The notes under the pieces are model-generated. The model was not told the DNA's origin. It made no database searches and worked only from the letters and a program-made list of their open reading frames with translations. Below are positions 6,986 to 12,939 of a DNA stretch of 12,939 nt, in pieces. The stretch is from a bacterium (GTDB lineage Bacteria; Electryoneota; RPQS01): positions 1 to 12,939 of the forward strand of contig JAQTRJ010000022.1 of the NCBI GenBank assembly GCA_028711875.1, written 5' to 3'. Numbering within the stretch: position 1 is the stretch's first letter; each line of letters opens with the position of its first letter. A program made the translations under genes and the position numbers.

Positions 6986-8357
6986 AGCCGTCGAGCAGGC
7001 GTTGGTACGCGCGCGCGATTTAGAATCGCTGCATGCCTTCGTGACCCTGCTGGACGAGCGTGCCCATCGTCAGACGGCGGCTGTTCGGGACGGATTGCGG
7101 CGCGGCGAGCCGTTGCCGCTGGCGGGATGGCTGCTGGCGGTCAAAGACAATATTGCCATACAGGACGTGCGGCTTACCTGTGCGTCTAAAATACTGGAGA
7201 ATTTCACGAGTCGCTTCACAGCGACGGCTGTCGAGCGATTGGAGGCAGCCGGTGCCATTGTGATCGGGAAGACGAATCTCGATGAATTTGCTATGGGATC
7301 ATCATCCGAGAACACGATTTTCGGTGCTGTCCGCAATCCTGTGGCGCCCGATCGCGTGGCGGGTGGTTCGTCGGGTGGCAGCGCTGTCGCTGTGGCCGCG
7401 GACATCGTTCACGGCTCGTTAGGCAGTGACACGGGTGGAAGCGTCAGACTGCCTGCATCGTTTTGCGGAGTCTGCGGGCTGAAGCCGACCTATGGCCGGG
7501 TGTCGCGCTATGGGCTGGTCGCCTATGGATCATCACTCGATCAGATTGGTGCCTTTGCGCACACGTCGCAGGGATTGTTCGATTTGCTTCGTGTCATGGC
7601 CGGACGGGATGCGCGTGATTCCAGCAGCGCACACGAGCCACCGCCCGATAGCCGCAATCAGTTCTCCGCAATAAAGCACTCGCTTCGAATCGGCATCCCC
7701 GAGGAATACTATGCCCATGGGCTATCCGCAGACGTCGAAACAGCTGTTCGAAGCATGATCTCGAAATTGGAGCGCCACGGGCATTCCATCGTGTCCGTTT
7801 CTCTGCCGCACACAAAATATGCGATCCCCGTTTACTATATTCTGGCCACCGCGGAAGCGAGCTCACATCTTGCGCGTTTTGACGGGGCACGCTACGGCTT
7901 TCGCAGCGAGCAGGCCACCGAACTCACAGATGTCTATGAACTGACGCGCGGTGAAGGTTTCGGACTCGAAGTGCAGCGTCGCATCATGATGGGGACGTTT
8001 GTTCTGTCGGCGGGATACTTTGACGCGTACTACCGGAAGGCACAGCAGGTCCGGCGACGTTTACTCGAAGACTTCTCGCGGGCCTTCAGCAAAGTGGATG
8101 TCCTTTTAACGCCCACAAGCCCTACGACGACATTTCGTCTTGGCGAGAAACTGGACGATCCACTGACGATGTATCTCTCCGATGTTCTCACCGTTCCCGC
8201 GAATCTCGCGGGAATTCCCGCGCTATCGGTTCCAATCGGAAACGACTCGCAGGGTTTGCCGATCGGTTTGCAAATTATAGGGCCGCACTTTGCCGAAACC
8301 ATGATCCTCCAACTGGGAACGGAAGTGGAGGGCTTGCGCGACGGGGTGTCATCGTGA
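6936..8357 (+). CDS. gatA: Asp/Glu-tRNA amidotransferase subunit GatA
   Basis: GatA supplies ammonia from glutamine so that the GatCAB complex can convert Glu-tRNA(Gln) and/or Asp-tRNA(Asn) to the correct amide. The amidase triad is intact: Lys70 in LLAVKDNIAI, cis-Ser145 in GGSSGGSA and nucleophile Ser169 in SDTGGSVR. Their spacing (75 and 24 residues) matches Staphylococcus GatA as I remember it. EASSHLARFDGARYG and GLPIGLQIIGPHF are typical of GatA rather than other amidases. The frame is open further upstream, but the ATG at 6936 gives the expected N-terminal helix before LHAFVTLLDERA and a normal length of 473 residues. A TTG at 7002 would avoid overlap but would remove that helix. The chosen start lies 50 bases inside tatA, with only a weak GGTGG before it. 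The gene ends in a GTGA overlap with gatB. Confidence 0.95.
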   Translation: MLPSPKNLRNHPDLILEAVEQALVRARDLESLHAFVTLLDERAHRQTAAVRDGLRRGEPLPLAGWLLAVKDNIAIQDVRLTCASKILENFTSRFTATAVERLEAAGAIVIGKTNLDEFAMGSSSENTIFGAVRNPVAPDRVAGGSSGGSAVAVAADIVHGSLGSDTGGSVRLPASFCGVCGLKPTYGRVSRYGLVAYGSSLDQIGAFAHTSQGLFDLLRVMAGRDARDSSSAHEPPPDSRNQFSAIKHSLRIGIPEEYYAHGLSADVETAVRSMISKLERHGHSIVSVSLPHTKYAIPVYYILATAEASSHLARFDGARYGFRSEQATELTDVYELTRGEGFGLEVQRRIMMGTFVLSAGYFDAYYRKAQQVRRRLLEDFSRAFSKVDVLLTPTSPTTTFRLGEKLDDPLTMYLSDVLTVPANLAGIPALSVPIGNDSQGLPIGLQIIGPHFAETMILQLGTEVEGLRDGVSS

Positions 8358-9784
8358 CCTACGAACTCGTAATCGGTCTCGAAATTCACGCCCAACTGCT
8401 CACGGATACAAAAGCGTTCTGCCGTTGTCCGAATCGCTACGGCGAGCCTCCGAATACACTGACCTGTCCGACGTGTCTGGGGATGCCGGGTGCGTTGCCG
8501 GTGCTGAATCGAAACGTGGTGGAGCAGTCGGCACTGTTGGCGTTGGCCTTGAACGCCACGATTCACCCGCACAGCAAGTTTGACCGAAAGAATTATTTTT
8601 ATCCCGATCTTCCCAAAGGCTACCAGATTTCGCAGTTCGACGAACCGTTCAGCAGCGGCGGGTGGCAGGACGTCGAAGGGGAATGGGGAATGAAGCGCAT
8701 CCGCATCACGCGCGCGCATATCGAGGAAGATGCCGGAAAATCGCTTCATCAGGACGATGGTTCGACGGTGGTAGACATGAATCGCTGCGGCGTGCCGCTG
8801 GTAGAAATCGTGACCGAACCGGATTTTCGTTCCGAGTCGGAAGCGGCGGCTTTTATCACGGCGGTTCGCGAACTGCTGCGCTACATTCGCGTCTGCGACG
8901 GCAATATGGAGCGGGGTTCGTTGCGCTGCGATGTGAATATCTCCGTTCGTCCGCTGGGACAGACGGCGCTAAACGAACGCACGGAGATCAAGAATCTTAA
9001 TTCCATTCGTGCCGTCGAGCGTGGAATTTTGTGCGAGCGGGAGCGACAAATTCGCATCTACGAATCGGGTGGACAGGTCATCCGCGAAACGTTGCTCTGG
9101 GACGAAGCGACAGAAGAGATCCGTCCTATGCGGCGCAAAGAAGGCGCGGACGATTATCGCTATTTTCCCGAACCCGATCTGGTCGAATTGACCGTGAGCC
9201 CGGAGGAGATTGAACGTTATCGAGACGGACTTCCCGAGTTGCCGAATGTTCGACGGAAACGTTATCGCGAACAACTCCATTTGCACGAAGAAGCGGTGGC
9301 GGTCTTATCGGGAGATCGAGAACAAGGAGATTACTTCGAAGCACTCCTGCGATTGGGAGTGGATGCTCGAACGGCGGCGGGATGGATGCAGGGCGAGGTT
9401 CGCCGGGCGCTGACGTCGGAAAATAGAGACATGGCGGATTTTCCTCTCGCTCCGAGTGCATTGGCCGAGTTGATCCAAGCGGTAGAGCGGAGCACGATTT
9501 CGATCTCAGTCGCCAAGGACGTGTTTCGAAAAATGCTGACGGACGGGCGGTCTGCGCGCGCCATTATCGAAGCGGAGAATCTGTCGCAGGTGAGTGATGA
9601 GAGTGAGCTGCGGCTCATCGTGGAACGCGTGCTGGCCGAGAATCCGGACGAACTGGCGAAGTACAAATCGGGCAAACGGAACCTGATGAGCTTTTTCATG
9701 GGACAGGCGATGAAGGCCACTCGGGGCCGAGCGAACCCAAACCGACTGGCTGAATTGCTCCAGGAATTGCTGGATACTCCGTAA
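8354..9784 (+). CDS. gatB: Asp/Glu-tRNA amidotransferase subunit GatB
   Basis: GatB is the kinase and tRNA-binding subunit of GatCAB: it activates the misacylated Glu or Asp with ATP before amidation. The 476-residue protein opens with YELVIGLEIHAQL and has a CxC and CxxC zinc site at Cys23, Cys25, Cys38 and Cys41. KNYFYPDLPKGYQISQ, the HIEEDAGK loop and GSLRCDVNIS are all canonical for the catalytic cradle. The C-terminal third is the helical/YqeY-like tRNA-binding region, ending with KSGKRNLMSFFMGQAMKATRG, and appears complete. The GTG start overlaps the gatA stop; GGGGTG at 8343-8348 is a likely ribosome site. No gatC is found beside it. GatAB presence indicates that Gln-tRNA, Asn-tRNA or both are made indirectly in this organism. 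Confidence 0.97.
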   Translation: MTYELVIGLEIHAQLLTDTKAFCRCPNRYGEPPNTLTCPTCLGMPGALPVLNRNVVEQSALLALALNATIHPHSKFDRKNYFYPDLPKGYQISQFDEPFSSGGWQDVEGEWGMKRIRITRAHIEEDAGKSLHQDDGSTVVDMNRCGVPLVEIVTEPDFRSESEAAAFITAVRELLRYIRVCDGNMERGSLRCDVNISVRPLGQTALNERTEIKNLNSIRAVERGILCERERQIRIYESGGQVIRETLLWDEATEEIRPMRRKEGADDYRYFPEPDLVELTVSPEEIERYRDGLPELPNVRRKRYREQLHLHEEAVAVLSGDREQGDYFEALLRLGVDARTAAGWMQGEVRRALTSENRDMADFPLAPSALAELIQAVERSTISISVAKDVFRKMLTDGRSARAIIEAENLSQVSDESELRLIVERVLAENPDELAKYKSGKRNLMSFFMGQAMKATRGRANPNRLAELLQELLDTP

Positions 9785-9810
9785 GAAACGACCCAAAGAA
9801 CAATCAACAG

Positions 9811-12800
9811 ATGCAACTTCTTTCTCTTTCCATAAACGGCTTTAAATCCTTCGCGAAGTCCACAGAGCTGACGTTCGCTCCCGGCGTTACCGCCGTTGTC
9901 GGACCGAATGGCTGTGGCAAGTCCAACATCGTAGATTCGTTGCGTTGGGTGTTGGGTGAACAGCGTTCCTCCGTCCTGCGCGGCGACCGTATGGAAAACG
10001 TGATTTTTAACGGCACAGCGATCCGCAAGCCTGCCGGTGCCGCCGAAGTGCGCATCAGGCTTGACAACAGCAAGGGTTTGCTCGATACGTCCTTCACCGA
10101 AGTCGAGATCGCCCGCCGGCTGTTTCGGGACGGAACCAGCGAATACCTCTTGAACGGCAATCAATATCGCCTGCGCGATATTACGGATTTACTCCATGAC
10201 AGCGGGATGGGGCCGAATCTTTACACCATTCTCGAACTCAAGATGGTGGAAGATATTCTGCGTGAGGAGGGCGAAGGACGGCGCGTTCTATTCGAAGAGG
10301 CGGCCGGTGTCGCCAAGTACAAGATACGGCGTCGGCAGGCACTGCTGAAGCTGAAACAAACCGACGATGATCTCGCCCGGCTGGCGGATATTTTAGCCGA
10401 AGTCGAGCGACAGGTGGCGTCGTTGAAGCGTCAGGCAATGCGCGCGCGCCGCTATGGCGAGCTGTCGGCGCAGCTTCGGCAGGCGGAGACGGCTCTGATT
10501 CTCCGGCACTATCAACGGCTGCTCGCGGAACTTGCACCGATGGAAGAAGCGCTTTCCAAGTCGTCGCTGGCCACGGACACAGTTCAAAGCACCATTCGGC
10601 TTGAAGAAGCAAAAATTCTCGAGTATCGCCGCGAAGAGACAGACGTTGAACGCAATGCTTCCGAGCAGCGCCGCCTGCTGTCCGAGATCGTCGCCGAAAT
10701 ATCGAGTCTCGAAGCGGAGGAAGCGGGATTGCGAGCGCGCGAGCAGGCCGGACGACAAACCATCGAGCGCGTGCGCCGCGAACGCCAGCTATTCTCAGAC
10801 AAGAGAAGTCTTCTCGATGCGAGGCTGACTGACGGGGAGGATTCCGCGATTTCGATCCGCAATGAACTCGAGTCTGCCGAACAGCTTGTCAAGGAGGCGG
10901 AGTCGCGTTTGGAGGAATGCGGTTTTCGGCATGCTCAAGCGGCCGCAAAAACCAGCGAAAGCTCCGCTCAGCGGGAACTCATTCGGGGACGCCTGGCAGA
11001 GGCGCGCGGTTTGATCGGAGATTTCCGGGTGCAGCGCGCCGGTTGGACGAGCCGGAAGGAGCTGCTGGCTGGAGAGCTGGAGTCCAGTCGCACGGAACAG
11101 GATACGCTGTCTTCCGAACTCGAAGTCGCTGCCCAGCAAACGGAGGGACTCAACGTTCAGTTGCGGGCACTTGAGATTGAATCCGCTCAGACAGCGGAGA
11201 ATCGCAAACACGTGGAAGCGGAACTGAATCGTCTGAGTGAGGCGCAGCGGAATATCCTGGCGCTGACCGAAGCTAATCGGGCGCGGCTTCGCCTACTGGC
11301 CACGTTGGAAGAAAAGGGGCCGCGTTCCCACCGAGCGCTGCAAACCCTTCGCTCGCGTCCGGGCGATGGCACATGGGAGCTTCTGGGAGATACCGTCGAG
11401 GTCGAAGACAGATATCGGCGCGCCTTGCAGACAGTTCTGGGATCGGCGGTGTATTACTTCCTGGTGGACTCGACGCAATCGGCACTGTCGGCGATTGATA
11501 TGCTTCGGCGTGAAAGCGCTGGGCAGACCACATTTCTTGCAACTCGAGAGTTTGCGGTATCATCGCCGCCGCATCTGGATGCGCCGGCCGGGACGTTGGG
11601 AACCGCGCGGTCTTTGGTCAAAGGGAACGCGTTTAATCCGATCATCGAGCATTTTCTGTCGCGCGTGGTCGTTGTCGAGGATTGGCAATCGCTGCTGAAT
11701 CATATGGAATGGGCTCAAGGGAATCAGTGTACGCTGGTAACGCTGGATGGACAGTGGTTTGATGGCATGGGCCTGATTAAAGCTGGTTCGGAAGAAACGG
11801 ATATTCCGCTGGACTTGGGCTTGCGCAAACAGATGGAAGAGCTCGAGCAAGCGATAGCGGATGGGGAGCGTGAAGCGAAGACACAGGAAATCGAGATGAT
11901 CGCGCAGCGTGCTCTGATCGAAGAGATCCGGGGCGTCATGGATCGGTTGTCGAGTCAAACGGCGATCATCGCGGGGCAGCTCGCCGAAATCAGAGACCGC
12001 CGAATGCAGTGCGAGACGCGTTTGGCGACTCTGAACGAGCGTCGCGATTTCGTGTCCGAACAGCTCATCAATCTCGATGGCTCAATCGAGGACTGCGAGC
12101 GACGAATCGGCGAGGCGGAAACTGCGGCGCGCGATGCCGAGAGTGACCTGACGCAGGCCGAGGAAACCTATCGGCATCATGCGGAAGCGTTGACCGCTGC
12201 GCAATCCGAGATTGCGCGCTGTCGCGAGGATTTACATCGCTGCGAACGCGACCGCGATGCCGCGCAGCATCGCTTGGATTTCGCTATTTCCGAGGCGAAT
12301 CGTCTGCGGCAGACTATTATGGAGATCGAGGAGAGTCTGAAATCAGCGGAAGCCTCCGCCGAACAAGCGGCCAATGATCTGATCGGGATTGAGAATCGCC
12401 TGAGGGAAATTGATGGTTTGTCGGTGCAGAAATACCGGATGCGCGATGAACAAGCCGCCGCCGCGGATCAAGTCGCTGTGCGTTTGGATGAAATCCGACA
12501 TCAGATTGCGGCGGAAGAGCAGCGGTTACGCGACCTTCGCGAAAGTCATTCGGATGAATTGGCTGGTGGTCGGCGCATCGAAACGGAAGTGGCTCGTTTG
12601 CGCGGCGAGGTCGATGCCGTCGCCGCCAGTGCGCGACTGCAATGGAATCTGGAGTTGAAAGGCGAGGACTTTAAAACCCTGCATTCGGATCTGCTTCAGC
12701 TGGAAACGTCGCCCGAAGCCGTGCAGGACATGAAGCAGAAGATCGAGAGATTGGGCCCTATCAACTCGTTGGCCATGGAGGAGTATACCAACGAGAATGC

Positions 12801-12939
12801 TCGCTTGGAAGCGATGATTGCGCAACGGGAAGACTTGCTGAAAGCCAAGCGCACGCTGGAAGATACCATCGGTCATATCAACGAAACAGCGCAAGCGCGG
12901 TTTCTTCACACGTTTGAAACGGTCCGCAGTCATTTTCAG
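9811..12939 (+). CDS. smc: Chromosome segregation ATPase SMC, C-terminal head missing at window end
   Basis: SMC dimers organise and segregate the chromosome with ScpA/ScpB. The frame is open from the ATG at 9811 to the last base (1043 codons), so the 3' end lies beyond the window. Head motifs: INGFKSF at 8-14, Walker A GPNGCGKSN at 31-39, Arg57 in VLRGDRMENVIF, and EEAAGVAKYKIRRR at 162-175. Residues about 170-515 form the first coiled-coil arm, about 520-660 the hinge, and about 665-1000 the returning arm. LGPINSLAMEEY and INETAQARFLHTFETV near the end directly precede the second head. The ABC signature and Walker B are not in the window. Oddities: the Q-loop motif reads YTILELKMVEDIL with Leu143 where glutamine is usual, and the hinge glycine cluster is reduced (GMGLIKAG at 652-659). 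A 26-base gap without a clear ribosome site separates it from gatB. Confidence 0.96.
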   Translation, partial: MQLLSLSINGFKSFAKSTELTFAPGVTAVVGPNGCGKSNIVDSLRWVLGEQRSSVLRGDRMENVIFNGTAIRKPAGAAEVRIRLDNSKGLLDTSFTEVEIARRLFRDGTSEYLLNGNQYRLRDITDLLHDSGMGPNLYTILELKMVEDILREEGEGRRVLFEEAAGVAKYKIRRRQALLKLKQTDDDLARLADILAEVERQVASLKRQAMRARRYGELSAQLRQAETALILRHYQRLLAELAPMEEALSKSSLATDTVQSTIRLEEAKILEYRREETDVERNASEQRRLLSEIVAEISSLEAEEAGLRAREQAGRQTIERVRRERQLFSDKRSLLDARLTDGEDSAISIRNELESAEQLVKEAESRLEECGFRHAQAAAKTSESSAQRELIRGRLAEARGLIGDFRVQRAGWTSRKELLAGELESSRTEQDTLSSELEVAAQQTEGLNVQLRALEIESAQTAENRKHVEAELNRLSEAQRNILALTEANRARLRLLATLEEKGPRSHRALQTLRSRPGDGTWELLGDTVEVEDRYRRALQTVLGSAVYYFLVDSTQSALSAIDMLRRESAGQTTFLATREFAVSSPPHLDAPAGTLGTARSLVKGNAFNPIIEHFLSRVVVVEDWQSLLNHMEWAQGNQCTLVTLDGQWFDGMGLIKAGSEETDIPLDLGLRKQMEELEQAIADGEREAKTQEIEMIAQRALIEEIRGVMDRLSSQTAIIAGQLAEIRDRRMQCETRLATLNERRDFVSEQLINLDGSIEDCERRIGEAETAARDAESDLTQAEETYRHHAEALTAAQSEIARCREDLHRCERDRDAAQHRLDFAISEANRLRQTIMEIEESLKSAEASAEQAANDLIGIENRLREIDGLSVQKYRMRDEQAAAADQVAVRLDEIRHQIAAEEQRLRDLRESHSDELAGGRRIETEVARLRGEVDAVAASARLQWNLELKGEDFKTLHSDLLQLETSPEAVQDMKQKIERLGPINSLAMEEYTNENARLEAMIAQREDLLKAKRTLEDTIGHINETAQARFLHTFETVRSHFQ

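Noticed and set aside
9785..9810. Gap between gatB and smc as a promoter or terminator site
   Set aside because: It is 26 bases, A-rich, without inverted repeat, T-run or recognisable -35/-10 pair. I cannot support either call.
9331..10164. A 277-codon minus-strand frame across the gatB/smc junction
   Set aside because: It runs antisense to the conserved GatB C-terminus and the SMC Walker A region, with no motif that would justify a gene.
9811..12939. Frameshift or interruption in smc, because the frame has no stop in the window
   Set aside because: Reading the frame line by line shows continuous SMC sequence from the ATG to the last base with head, arm, hinge and returning arm in order. 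The missing stop is only the window edge.

Overview
The window is one uninterrupted stretch of co-directional bacterial housekeeping genes. All thirteen genes lie on the + strand, and no gap between genes exceeds 27 bases. I see no RNA gene, mobile element, CRISPR array, prophage gene or clear internal terminator. The genome looks moderately GC-rich, and half of the twelve readable starts are non-ATG (five GTG, one TTG). Several traits suggest a diderm, possibly uncultured bacterium: a periplasmic membrane-anchored HtrA-type protease, phosphatidylethanolamine synthesis genes, a TatA, GatAB amidotransferase subunits, and PurS with a stand-alone PurQ. The SMC head carries an ELKMVEDIL-type motif that I associate from memory with SMC of Bacteroidetes and other FCB-group bacteria. 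I therefore lean towards an FCB-related lineage with low-to-moderate confidence; no species can be named.

Layout: (1) The 3' end of ecfT, the transmembrane coupling subunit of an ECF vitamin transporter, followed by overlapping truA (tRNA pseudouridine synthase). (2) A DegS/HtrA-like protease with an N-terminal anchor and one PDZ domain. (3) purB and purC, purine steps around SAICAR. (4) psd and pssA, which make phosphatidylserine and convert it to phosphatidylethanolamine. (5) purS and purQ, two of the three parts of FGAM synthase. (6) tatA. (7) gatA and gatB, the tRNA-dependent amidotransferase subunits, without gatC. (8) smc, the chromosome-condensing ATPase, cut off by the window end after its second coiled-coil arm.

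The genes appear to form one long transcription unit. From pssA to gatB, four junctions use the identical 4-base GTGA start/stop overlap, which suggests translational coupling. The purine genes are split by the phospholipid pair, and tatA sits immediately upstream of gatA, where some genomes carry gatC.

The most interesting observation is that the PurC homologue keeps its fold motifs but replaces several residues that are nearly invariant in the family (R94, S100, D175 and K177 in E. coli numbering). The SMC also lacks the usual Q-loop glutamine and has only two of the four well-known hinge glycines. I did not find a clearly new multi-gene system; the novelty here is in divergent members of known families and in gene arrangement.
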